Assembly (NCBI GenBank): GCA_002390745.1
Contig: DGQK01000076.1
Span: 1 to 42,726 of the forward strand
DNA length: 42,726 bases
Source: Bacteroidetes bacterium UBA4416
Lineage (GTDB): Bacteria > Bacteroidota > Bacteroidia > B-17B0 > Aurantibacillaceae
Reading direction: 5' to 3'
Shown here: piece after piece, positions 1 through 7,180 of the stretch
How positions within the stretch are numbered: the stretch's first letter is position 1
Layout of the letters: the number at the start of each line of letters is the position of its first letter
Notes under the pieces: generated by a model
Databases searched by the model: none
What the model was told of the DNA's origin: nothing
The model's input: only the letters and a program-made list of their open reading frames with translations
Made by a program: the position numbers and the translations under genes

Positions 1-537
1 AGCTAGGAAGATATCATTCAAACACAAGCGGTTAAGAACAACTGTATTTGCAGTCGGGTCATTATGTTATTGGAGTTAGTCCTACCGAGTTTGCAGATTG
101 CAACTGGCAACCAGCTGCCGGCTTGAGCTGCACAAATTGTGCTGCCCAAAAAACCAGCCCTCAAACGACCACAACTTGCACGCTCACCAAAAGTAATGCA
201 AAGCGACGACTACGACGCAGTTCACGATTGTGTCAAGGCGGATTGTGATGTCAAAGCGCAGGTGGAGATCCCGAATGTCTTCACTGCCAATGAAGATAAT
301 AGAAACGATGCCTTTAAGATTCTTTTACCACACGGTTCTATTCTCAAAAAAATTAACGTATACAACCGCTAGGGGAATGCCATTAAAAATACCGAAGCTC
401 TTTCGCAACAAAGCGTGATTCTTTGGGATGGCCGTACTACTGCCGGAGAGCCTTGCCCTGTGGGCGTGCATTATTATGTATTTAGCTACTCGAATGCAAA
501 AGGAGAAATGCAAAAAAAGAATGGTTTGTCACTTTGA
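1..537 (+). pseudogene. Gliding motility-associated C-terminal (CHU_C) domain fragment, degraded
   Basis: This is the 3' remnant of a large secreted adhesin-like protein ending in the CHU_C domain that type IX secretion uses in Bacteroidota. The readable protein is scattered over three frames. Frame 3 (about 48-200) gives a PKD-like stretch containing GLSCTNCAAQ. Frame 2 (about 197-235) gives KATTTTQFTIV. Frame 1 (about 235-537) gives EIPNVFTANEDNRNDAF, then INVYNR, an in-frame TAG at 370-372, and then GNAIKNTEALS and a WDGRTTAGEPCPVG block ending at the TGA 535-537. In intact relatives VYNR is followed by W-G-N, so the amber codon most simply replaces a tryptophan (TGG to TAG). Two frameshifts plus one nonsense codon make this a decayed gene. 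Its 5' part lies outside the window or is lost. It marks the left edge of the accessory region. Confidence 0.85.
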
Positions 538-583
538 TTAGATAATTAGGAGAGTATTGTATTGTAAATTATCGTAAAACTTT

Positions 584-1369
584 TTAACGAAGCTCCTGCC
601 ACACAATACTTAAGGCAGTATTGTATTTAGCTGTTACAATACAGTATTCATAGAATTTAAAATCTCGGTCATTTTCCCAATGTCTCAGTTCAAACCAAGT
701 AGATTTCCAAATCTGCTGTTTACTTTGCTCTTTTGGATAAATTTTTCCGGTTTTAAAGAACTCAGAAGCCACTGAGCCTTCAGGGGGTGATAGCCGAGTG
801 TAATCCACTATAAAATGCGAATACCCTTCCGGGCGTTTCCAGTATTGAACTTTATTATTATATGAATAAAACAGGCAGACGGGATGATCCCCTAGTTCAA
901 AGTATTTATAGGCAGTAGAAGTCAGGCTTGTCTGGAACGTCTCTGCCAGTGATCGTAATAGGTCCGGGCTGAATTTTTTTCCGCTACATGCTTTTTTAAA
1001 TAAATGCGCAGGCATAAGCAGCTCGGACGCAAATTCGTTGGCCTCAGCTTCCTGGTGTCCTTTTTTAAAATATTCCAGTGTGCTATCATTATCCAGAAAC
1101 AGGGGCTGTACGTGGCGATGAAGTTCTACGTGGCCAAGCTCGTGGGCGATTGTAAACCGTTTTTTGCCGATATGCTGGATGCCGCTGTTGATTTTGATAA
1201 GTGAATACTTCTTACCGAAAATAGTCCGGCCATCTGCATTTAGGCTGGCTGTCTCTTCAATGATCGCATTCCGGGCATAAGCAAGGTCTACTAAATCCAG
1301 GCTCCCGATATCGGTGATCCCATATTGGTCCAGAATGGCCCTGGCTTTATTTACAGGTGCGCTTATCAA
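584..1369 (-). CDS. ImmA/IrrE family metallo-endopeptidase
   Basis: A 261-residue protein with a gluzincin-type zinc site: HELGH at residues 76-80 followed by E(A/F)ASELLMP near 109-120, which supplies the third ligand and is typical of the ImmA/IrrE (COG2856) family. Members cleave repressors or anti-regulators; ImmA cleaves the ICEBs1 repressor and IrrE the repressor DdrO. The last ~100 residues (about 160-261) do not match the minimal peptidase and may be a sensor or substrate-binding part. The start is probably the TTG at 1369, immediately after the TAG (1371-1373) of the upstream gene; no ATG lies nearby in frame. It is the last gene of a leftward three-gene unit beginning with a sigma-70-like protein, so that protein or the middle protein is a plausible target. 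That link is inference from gene order. Confidence 0.85.
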   Translation of the reverse strand: MISAPVNKARAILDQYGITDIGSLDLVDLAYARNAIIEETASLNADGRTIFGKKYSLIKINSGIQHIGKKRFTIAHELGHVELHRHVQPLFLDNDSTLEYFKKGHQEAEANEFASELLMPAHLFKKACSGKKFSPDLLRSLAETFQTSLTSTAYKYFELGDHPVCLFYSYNNKVQYWKRPEGYSHFIVDYTRLSPPEGSVASEFFKTGKIYPKEQSKQQIWKSTWFELRHWENDRDFKFYEYCIVTAKYNTALSIVWQELR

Positions 1370-1370
1370 A

Positions 1371-1757
1371 CTATTTTGATTTGCCTTCGAGGCTTTCTAT
1401 TAGATCCACAATATCCACGTCTAACAGGATCGCATTCAGCTCATCTTCCGAAAAAGAGGTGAGATTTCGGTATTGCACTTTTACCTGGTAATTGCCCAGG
1501 ATCGCTAAAGCCTCTTCCCTGTCGGTACGGATCCGGTTAGCCAGTAGTTCTTTTGCTTTAGCGTAAAGGCTCTGAAGATGGTTTTTATTCTGACTAACCT
1601 CTTGTTTAAATTGAAGTTGCTTGATCAGGTTGAGTCCATCTGTTACCAGCGAATCCACATTATACCCCGCTTCGGAAAGCTCCTCCCTGGCAAGCGCAGG
1701 GTTGTTCATGTACATTTGCAGTACACTTTTTTCGATATTTTCTAAAGCTTTACTCAT
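1371..1757 (-). CDS. Small helical protein of unknown function between sigma-like gene and IrrE peptidase
   Basis: A 128-residue acidic protein, apparently all-helical, with no signal peptide or membrane segment and no family that I recognise. Leucine-rich and charged helices dominate, for example the region around LLANRIRTDREEALAILG. The start ATG at 1757 overlaps the end of the upstream sigma-like gene by 8 bases, and the stop abuts the start of the IrrE-type peptidase gene, so the three are almost certainly co-transcribed and translationally coupled. The position suggests an anti-sigma-like or adaptor protein, possibly the peptidase substrate. There is no motif evidence for this and it should be read as a guess. 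Confidence 0.7.
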   Translation of the reverse strand: MSKALENIEKSVLQMYMNNPALAREELSEAGYNVDSLVTDGLNLIKQLQFKQEVSQNKNHLQSLYAKAKELLANRIRTDREEALAILGNYQVKVQYRNLTSFSEDELNAILLDVDIVDLIESLEGKSK

Positions 1758-2319
1758 TTATCAAGTGTTTTCTTATATCAACCAATATACGGTCTAATCT
1801 TTTTTTTGCATTGTTGTAGTCCTGCTCCGAATAACCGAACAGGTCCCTAATCTCAGCAGGCTGGTGAATACCCTCCGCCCAGCAATCAAATATATTCGCA
1901 CATATTTCGTCCTTCATCCTGACGGAAATAAAGCCCTTAACCTTTACGACATCAAAAGACGTTTTTAGGGATTCGTAATGTACCCTTAAAACTTCTTCCT
2001 CTGTAGCATCCAATCCCAATGTTCTAAAGTGCTTCCCTATGTGCTTTGAAATGATGCTACGGATAGTGCTATAAAAAAATTGTTCCAGCCTGATGTTTTT
2101 TGGGCACCGCCGTTTCCCTTCGAAAAAAAGCGCCAGGGCATCATGTACAAAATCCTTAAAGGTTTTACTGTAAATACCTTTGTCCGGGTCTGACAGGAAG
2201 CGCTTGTAGATCATGCGGCGCGTCATCGCATACAGAATGGTCAATAATGCTTTCCAATCTGTTCCGTCGATCAGTTTTTGAAGTTCCTGCTCTTCGTAAT
2301 ACTCTTTTTCCGGGCTCAC
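1750..2319 (-). CDS. Sigma-70-like regulatory protein (RNA polymerase sigma factor family, divergent)
   Basis: A 189-residue protein resembling a compact two-domain sigma-70 factor. Residues about 45-100 contain a region-2-like block (DFVHDALALFFEG, then FFYSTIRSIISKHIG). Residues about 140-185 contain a helix-turn-helix like region 4 (WAEGIHQPAEIRDLFGYSEQ, then a basic helix). It is too divergent for a firm name and could also be a DNA-binding regulator derived from a sigma factor. The start is GTG at 2319. Its gene leads the leftward unit with the 128-residue protein and the IrrE-type peptidase. Upstream, on the minus strand, an imperfect -7 box (CAATTTTG) lies about 60 bases before the start. 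The association with a repressor-cleaving peptidase and a neighbouring CBASS operon suggests stress- or phage-responsive control (inference). Confidence 0.65.
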   Translation of the reverse strand: MSPEKEYYEEQELQKLIDGTDWKALLTILYAMTRRMIYKRFLSDPDKGIYSKTFKDFVHDALALFFEGKRRCPKNIRLEQFFYSTIRSIISKHIGKHFRTLGLDATEEEVLRVHYESLKTSFDVVKVKGFISVRMKDEICANIFDCWAEGIHQPAEIRDLFGYSEQDYNNAKKRLDRILVDIRKHLINE

Positions 2320-2579
2320 TATCAGTTACTTATAAAATATATACTCAAAATTGAGAAAAATTTTCCATTCGACGGCAAATTTTTTCAAAATCGGGGTATA
2401 TAAGTTAAATAAGTATGAATGAGAAGATTTCATCCTGATCCGGGTATCCTAATGGCAGATTGTCATACCTCCTGAAACTAACTGTTTTCGACGAAACAAC
2501 GCTTCAGTATGACAAACAGACATATAAAAGGGATTTGGAACAGTGTGTGCTGTTAAGCAATGTTAAATCGATCTGTAAC
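2320..2579. other. Non-coding left part of the 630-bp gap before the CBASS operon
   Basis: No convincing coding region was found here on either strand. It is A/T-rich next to the sigma-like gene (2330-2410) and carries that gene's probable promoter region. The remainder of the gap holds a candidate small RNA (2580-2678) and its promoter. Confidence 0.5.
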
Positions 2580-2678
2580 AAAAAAGCGAGGCTAAACACC
2601 TCGCCAATTTGAGATCAACGTTCTTTACAAAGGTTTTTTTTAAGTCTCCCTCGAAAAAGCTGCTGATGCAGGAATAGT
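2580..2678 (-). ncRNA. Candidate ~100-nt small RNA beside the CBASS operon
   Basis: A leftward transcript is predicted between a good Bacteroidota promoter (2684-2714) and an intrinsic terminator (hairpin 2586-2604 followed by a run of six U). No start codon opens a plausible peptide in between, so the product would be non-coding. The transcript ends before the sigma-like gene, about 260 bases downstream, so it is not simply that gene's leader unless the terminator is read through. I do not recognise it as 6S, tmRNA, RNase P or SRP RNA. It could instead be the leader of a deleted gene or a conditional attenuator. The transcript ends are estimates. Confidence 0.4.
2586..2604 (-). terminator. 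Rho-independent terminator reading leftward
   Basis: A 6-bp stem GCGAGG / CCTCGC (2586-2591 with 2599-2604) with a 7-base loop, followed on the minus strand by a U-run corresponding to the A-run at 2580-2585. The orientation terminates leftward transcription coming from the 2684-2714 promoter. Confidence 0.6.
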
Positions 2679-2683
2679 CGCCG

Positions 2684-2714
2684 CAAATGTAGCAAAGGTT
2701 TTGATATCTACAAA
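2684..2714 (-). promoter_or_regulatory. Bacteroidota sigma-ABfr-type promoter for the candidate small RNA
   Basis: On the minus strand, TTTG (2711-2714) and TACATTTG (2684-2691) are separated by 19 bases. This matches the known Bacteroidota -33 TTTG / -7 TAnnTTTG arrangement exactly. Transcription should begin near 2678 and run leftward. Confidence 0.55.
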
Positions 2715-2951
2715 TCTGTTTTTCCGGGAGCGCTTTTTAGGACCTGAATCCTATTATTCCACTAAACCCCGACAACCGTTTAATAAGTAAGTCAACGCCG
2801 GGAGCTCACTCCCAACACATCTGAAGTAAAAAAGTCCAGGATTTTCCTGGCCTGAGCTGCTATGTTCATACACGCCCGAAAGGGCCATGGATACGCATGC
2901 TCTGTCATTATCAAATAAAAACCGCGCGGTAGCGCATAAAACAGAAAACAC

Positions 2952-3218
2952 ATGGGCACAACCATAGGAACTATATTAATATCATACGACGTCGATAGTC
3001 GTCACAACGCAGTTAAAGATGCGATGAAAGAGCTTGGTTATTACGACAACTGGCATTACGAACCAACGAAAACTTATTATTTGCCGAACACGACTTTATG
3101 GCACGATAAAAAGTCCTCAGACCAGGCAATTGCCGATCTTAAAACCGTATGTAGCAACCTACGGGTTACGTTAGAAAGGGCGGTCGCTGTAAAAGCAACT
3201 GAATTTGTAGGAATTTAA
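2952..3218 (+). CDS. Small Cas2/SinR-like ferredoxin-fold protein, first gene of the CBASS operon
   Basis: An 88-residue protein starting at ATG 2952. The N-terminal strand TILISYDVD followed by a helix and a KELGYYDNW segment resembles the ferredoxin-like fold of Cas2 and SinR-family proteins, including an aspartate at the end of the first strand where Cas2 places its metal ligand. It ends in a strand-like ERAVAVKATEFVG. It lies 50 bases before the CD-NTase gene on the same strand, with no terminator between, so it is probably part of the operon. The family assignment rests on a short pattern only. A role as regulator, nuclease or accessory sensor for CBASS is unproven. No convincing -7 box was seen directly upstream. 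Confidence 0.6.
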   Translation: MGTTIGTILISYDVDSRHNAVKDAMKELGYYDNWHYEPTKTYYLPNTTLWHDKKSSDQAIADLKTVCSNLRVTLERAVAVKATEFVGI

Positions 3219-3268
3219 ACCAAAAAACATGAACCAATTTTACTCATTAAAAACACCAATACCCAACA

Positions 3269-4246
3269 ATGGCAACAGATAAAGTAAAGCACCTCGACTG
3301 TGTGCTGGAATCACACAAGATCAGAAAAGAACAGGCGCTGCTGGATAAGCATACGGCGAAGCGGGGCGAGATCAAGGAGGCTTTGGAGGCAAAGTACACC
3401 AACACGCTATATGCCCCCTTTAACTCTGGATCACTGGCGAAGAATACCGCCGTTAATACCAAATTTGACATCGACCTGATGGCCCCGTTCAAGCGCAACG
3501 CTTTTGGCTCAAGCGGGACGCTGGAGGACATGTATGAAAACGTGTACAAATTCCTTTACGACAAATACCACGGCAAAGAAGCCGTAGTAAGACGGCAGAA
3601 GGTATCTATCGGCCTGGAGTTTTATGCGGATGCAGACGGCCATGTAGTCAAAATTGATGTAGTGCCCGGGCGAGAGCTGAATCAGGGTGAATATCTGAAT
3701 GATAAGCGGCTTAACCTCTATGTGTACGAACAATTTGGTCGGTTCGAAAAAGGAGCTGATCACCTGAGAAGCAACATACACGCCCAGGTGAAGCACATCC
3801 GCGACAGGGCGGAAGCCGAGCGTGACAGTGTCCGCAAGATCATCCGCCTGCTTAAGGTGTGGAAGATTGGTAAGGGCTCGGGCCCCAAGTCTTTCTTCCT
3901 GGAGCTGATCACTATCAAGGCATTCGATAGCAAGACTATTACCGGCGACATTTGGGAAAAACTGAAGACCGTATTGGAGTATATCCGCGATAATGCTAAA
4001 ACAGTATCGCTACCTGATCCAGGCAATAGCGGTAACGATGTTGCTGACACAATGACCGATTCAGAAAAAAGCTGGTTAAGCTCTGACATGGATACGATGC
4101 TAACCAACATCGCGGCCAGTGACGATATGATCAAAAGCTATTTCCGGATCAACGAAAAACACCCTTGCCCGGAAGAAAAGCAAGAGAACAGATACGGTGT
4201 AAAACGGGAAGGTGCTTCCAACCCGCCTGCTAACAGATTTGGCTAA
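3269..4246 (+). CDS. CBASS CD-NTase (cGAS/DncV-like nucleotidyltransferase)
   Basis: A 325-residue cyclic-oligonucleotide synthase, the phage-responsive signal generator of CBASS. It has the Pol-beta-type active site: GS at 54-55, D67-x-D69 in FDIDLMAPF, and the third aspartate D130 in VKIDVVPG. The OAS1/PAP-like C-terminal part follows (IRLLKVWKIG near 192-201; SLPDPGNSGND near 247-257). The protein ends ...NPPANRFG, and a C-terminal glycine is what Cap2 conjugates in type II CBASS. Product specificity and clade cannot be read from sequence by eye. The next gene, Cap2, starts 1 base after this stop. A homologous second nucleotidyltransferase lies at the end of the operon. Confidence 0.92.
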   Translation: MATDKVKHLDCVLESHKIRKEQALLDKHTAKRGEIKEALEAKYTNTLYAPFNSGSLAKNTAVNTKFDIDLMAPFKRNAFGSSGTLEDMYENVYKFLYDKYHGKEAVVRRQKVSIGLEFYADADGHVVKIDVVPGRELNQGEYLNDKRLNLYVYEQFGRFEKGADHLRSNIHAQVKHIRDRAEAERDSVRKIIRLLKVWKIGKGSGPKSFFLELITIKAFDSKTITGDIWEKLKTVLEYIRDNAKTVSLPDPGNSGNDVADTMTDSEKSWLSSDMDTMLTNIAASDDMIKSYFRINEKHPCPEEKQENRYGVKREGASNPPANRFG

Positions 4247-4247
4247 T

Positions 4248-5888
4248 ATGGAAGAACGTTTACAACGAATCAATACTGTTATCACAAACATGCCCGGAGT
4301 TACCCTCATCGATCCTTTTAAGGACGATGAAGACATGCTTACCGGGCATGTTGTTATCGACGTGCATGGTGTGCAATTGCCGTTCCTGGTTGAGATAAAA
4401 GCGTGTTATCCTTTCCATTTCCACGGTTCTGATTCCATTAGCTTTATAAATAAGGATCTGATCTCATACGACCATGTCATGGAGAACGGTGGTATTTGCA
4501 TCCATACTCTTCATTGCCCGGTTATGGAGCAAAAGCTACAGTTGGATATAGATGGATTAAAACAGTGGATTGGTGATTATTATGTGGGGCATGTAACTTC
4601 TGCGCATTACGAGCACATTGTTGTTCAGTACGGGCAGTTTAATGAAACGGAGTTTCACTATCTATTCACCGACGTAGATTATACATTTAACAAATGTGAT
4701 TTTGGCTTTATAGATCTTGCATTTTTAGCTCAGGGCCGACATAGCGAAAAGGCAATTAACACGTTCCTTATCTCTGAATTTAAAGCAAAGGGTAAAAATG
4801 CAAAATGTAAATGGAGTGAGTATTATCAGGTGTCAAAAACCGGAATAGGCCTGTACATTTATATAGAAACGCCCCCAGTTACCAACAAAAGGTTTATCGT
4901 TAAAAACTGGATCGAGCTCGAAGCTTATGTTAACCCGGCATTCATGCGTTTTCTTTACGAGGCATCGAAAAAGATCAATAAGGAAATTTCGTTGCCCATT
5001 CCCCTACTTATTGGATACAAAATCCCTGGTGATGAGATTCACTGGCAGTGTGCAGCCATCAATGCAGCAGATTTCCCTATTTATGGAGAAAAAGTACCTG
5101 GCACTAAAAATTATACAAGTCGGTTTTGTGATGAAGAAATTACCTGGCTTCAAACCAAAAATTGCTCCTATCGCTATTTTTTTGGCCGCGGAACGTTGGC
5201 TAAAAAAATAACGAACGGTAAAACATTGATCATTGGTATTGGAGCCATAGGCAGCACGCTGGCAAGCACGCTTGTTAGGGGAGGTTGCACAGATATTACA
5301 TTGGCGGATTATGATATTAAGGAGCCTGAAAATGTTTGCCGGGCCGAATACTCGTTTGTTACAGGGGTTAATGGCAAAGTAGATGATCTGGGTAAAGCGT
5401 TGTACGATATATCACCTTTTTTATGGATAAGAACGTTTGAAGGCTTTACCGATTATATTAAGCACTACATTAACGGAGGACAACAGAATAAAGATTTTCA
5501 GGAAATACTGGATCAGTTTGATTTGATCATCGACTGCTCGGCTGACAACGACATGGCCTTTATCTTGGATAGCCTGGAACTTAAAACCCGGGTCATTAAT
5601 CTATCTGTTACAAACCGTGCCCGTGAATTAGTTTGTGTCACTAACCCGAACCTTTATAAATGGCTGACAGAGATCTATGCGTTATTTCAGCAAGACGACC
5701 AGGATTTATATAACCCGACTGGCTGCTGGAACCCTACTTTTAAAGCGACACACAATGACATTGCTGTGATGGTTCACCATGCTGTAAAGCAGATCAATCA
5801 TAGTTTTGAAACCAACAAACCACCCGGAAACTTCTACCTGCGAGCGGAAGCTGCCGAAAATATAAATATAACCTTACACAAATTTTGA
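4248..5888 (+). CDS. cap2: Cap2-like E2-E1 fusion (ubiquitin-like conjugation enzyme of CBASS)
   Basis: A 546-residue protein from ATG 4248, the choice here because it follows the CD-NTase stop (4244-4246) directly; a GTG at 4212 is in frame but overlaps the upstream gene. Residues 1-130 look like an E2 domain with candidate catalytic Cys84 in GGICIH. Residues about 310-520 are a ThiF/E1 adenylation domain: GIGAIG at 330-335, ADYD at 353-356, and Cys493 in GCWNPTF as candidate E1 cysteine. In characterised type II CBASS, Cap2 adenylates the C-terminus of the CD-NTase, forms thioesters and ligates it to target molecules, priming signal synthesis. The order CD-NTase, Cap2, Cap3 is the standard one. 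Confidence 0.9.
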   Translation: MEERLQRINTVITNMPGVTLIDPFKDDEDMLTGHVVIDVHGVQLPFLVEIKACYPFHFHGSDSISFINKDLISYDHVMENGGICIHTLHCPVMEQKLQLDIDGLKQWIGDYYVGHVTSAHYEHIVVQYGQFNETEFHYLFTDVDYTFNKCDFGFIDLAFLAQGRHSEKAINTFLISEFKAKGKNAKCKWSEYYQVSKTGIGLYIYIETPPVTNKRFIVKNWIELEAYVNPAFMRFLYEASKKINKEISLPIPLLIGYKIPGDEIHWQCAAINAADFPIYGEKVPGTKNYTSRFCDEEITWLQTKNCSYRYFFGRGTLAKKITNGKTLIIGIGAIGSTLASTLVRGGCTDITLADYDIKEPENVCRAEYSFVTGVNGKVDDLGKALYDISPFLWIRTFEGFTDYIKHYINGGQQNKDFQEILDQFDLIIDCSADNDMAFILDSLELKTRVINLSVTNRARELVCVTNPNLYKWLTEIYALFQQDDQDLYNPTGCWNPTFKATHNDIAVMVHHAVKQINHSFETNKPPGNFYLRAEAAENINITLHKF

Positions 5889-6349
5889 ACTTAACCTGCA
5901 AAGACATAGGACTTCGGCTGGAAGTCGAGAACACCTTACTGGAACAACTATACAATACAGGTATGAAGCACTACCCTAATGAATTTGGAGGATTGCTTAC
6001 GGGCCATTATTCTGAAGATATGAAAACCTGTCACATCACGGGAACTCTTTTACCGCAGAAATACAAGTCGTCGAGGTATTATTTTGAACGTGGCCGCGAA
6101 GGCTTGCTTGAGAAACTGGAAAAATTGTATCACGCTGAACCACGGTCGATCTACGTAGGAGAGTGGCATACACATCCGGACGGGGAGAAAGGACCAAGTG
6201 ATACAGATAAACAGGCGATGCAAACAATCAGCGATCACGAAGAGGTGACTATTTCCTGCCCTGTTCTCCTGATCTTAGCAACAAGCCCCAGGGGATACAC
6301 TCCTGGCTTTTATGTAAATTTTAAAAACAAACTATACGAATATGAGTAA
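5885..6349 (+). CDS. cap3: Cap3-like JAMM/MPN isopeptidase of CBASS
   Basis: A 154-residue Mov34/MPN/PAD-1 (JAB) metalloprotease. The full JAMM zinc motif is visible: Glu33 in NEFGG, then H95-T-H97-P, with Ser105 and Asp108 in the HxHx7SxxD spacing. In type II CBASS, Cap3 removes the CD-NTase from its conjugates and so opposes Cap2. The start is taken as TTG 5885, which overlaps the Cap2 stop as TTGA; this is a coupling overlap, and no ATG lies early enough to preserve the domain. It overlaps the next gene by 8 bases. All catalytic residues are present, so it is expected to be active. Confidence 0.9.
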   Translation: MNLTCKDIGLRLEVENTLLEQLYNTGMKHYPNEFGGLLTGHYSEDMKTCHITGTLLPQKYKSSRYYFERGREGLLEKLEKLYHAEPRSIYVGEWHTHPDGEKGPSDTDKQAMQTISDHEEVTISCPVLLILATSPRGYTPGFYVNFKNKLYEYE

Positions 6350-7169
6350 CAAAGTAAATATAGCAGAACTGTTTCACGGACTGCAAAAACAGATGGTGGC
6401 ACAATTGAACACCAACCGTGAATTTATCCAGCATCCCGGATCAAAGGGCGATTCCCTAGAGAATGTGTGGATCGAATGGTTAAGAAAATACCTACCGAAC
6501 CGCTATTGCGTTGATAAAGCGATTGTAATTGATAGCAATGGTGATTTAAGCCATCAACTGGATCTGGTAATTTACGATCAACAATATACTCCTTTTGTCT
6601 TTAGTCAGAATGGCATCCACTACATTCCTGCAGAAGGTGTGTATGCCGTTTTTGAAGTTAAACCCGACTTTCAAGGGAGCGCTGGTAAAGATAATTATAT
6701 TGAATATGCGGCAAAAAAAATAGAAAGCGTCAGGCAGCTTAGGCGGACCTCTGTAAAAATCATTAATGCTGGCAAAGAGCAGGAAGCCAGGCCTTTGACC
6801 AAAATACTCGGTGGCATTTTAGCCAGCACTAATTCTTATGCGGCAGACAATAAAACCATCGAGCAGCACTTGAAAAATCTTAAAGGGCTGCAAACCATAG
6901 AAATGGGTTGTGCAGTTGATTACGGGAGCTTTTATGTAAATTATAAAGGAGAAGAGGATACTAAAAACCCGGATTTTCAGGCGCGTATCTTTAATTACTA
7001 TAACGAACGTTCCTTCGAGCATCTTGAATTTAGCAAGGTCGATAACTCGCTGGTTACATTCTTCCTGCAACTAACCCGGTATTTACAACAATCTATTGGT
7101 ACTGTAGCTGCAATTGATTTAAACGCCTACGCTAAAGCCGTTGGATTCACCATTGACGAAAAAATTTAA
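6342..7169 (+). CDS. DUF6602 nuclease-like protein, candidate CBASS effector
   Basis: A 275-residue protein with the DUF6602 signature: HPGSKGDSLENVW at 31-43, then an LPNRY segment, QLDLVIYD at 72-79 and YAVFEVK at 101-107. The spacing of Glu39, Asp74 and E105-x-K107 resembles a PD-(D/E)XK restriction-type nuclease core, so DNA cleavage is a reasonable prediction, though not demonstrated by the sequence alone. It starts 8 bases inside Cap3 and ends 11 bases before the second nucleotidyltransferase gene, so it is embedded in the CBASS operon. With no other recognisable nuclease, phospholipase or TIR effector present, it is the leading candidate for the killing effector. No separate nucleotide-sensor domain (SAVED, CARF-like) is recognisable in it. 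Confidence 0.75.
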   Translation: MSNKVNIAELFHGLQKQMVAQLNTNREFIQHPGSKGDSLENVWIEWLRKYLPNRYCVDKAIVIDSNGDLSHQLDLVIYDQQYTPFVFSQNGIHYIPAEGVYAVFEVKPDFQGSAGKDNYIEYAAKKIESVRQLRRTSVKIINAGKEQEARPLTKILGGILASTNSYAADNKTIEQHLKNLKGLQTIEMGCAVDYGSFYVNYKGEEDTKNPDFQARIFNYYNERSFEHLEFSKVDNSLVTFFLQLTRYLQQSIGTVAAIDLNAYAKAVGFTIDEKI

Positions 7170-7180
7170 AAAAAAGAACG

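Noticed and set aside
2754..2951. 65-codon frame on the minus strand before the CBASS operon
   Set aside because: The composition is not protein-like, no family is recognisable, and it has no promoter of its own.
3229..3282. 17-codon reading frame (MNQFYSLKT...) overlapping the start of the first CD-NTase
   Set aside because: It is short, with no attenuator-like structure; likely chance, though a leader peptide is not excluded.
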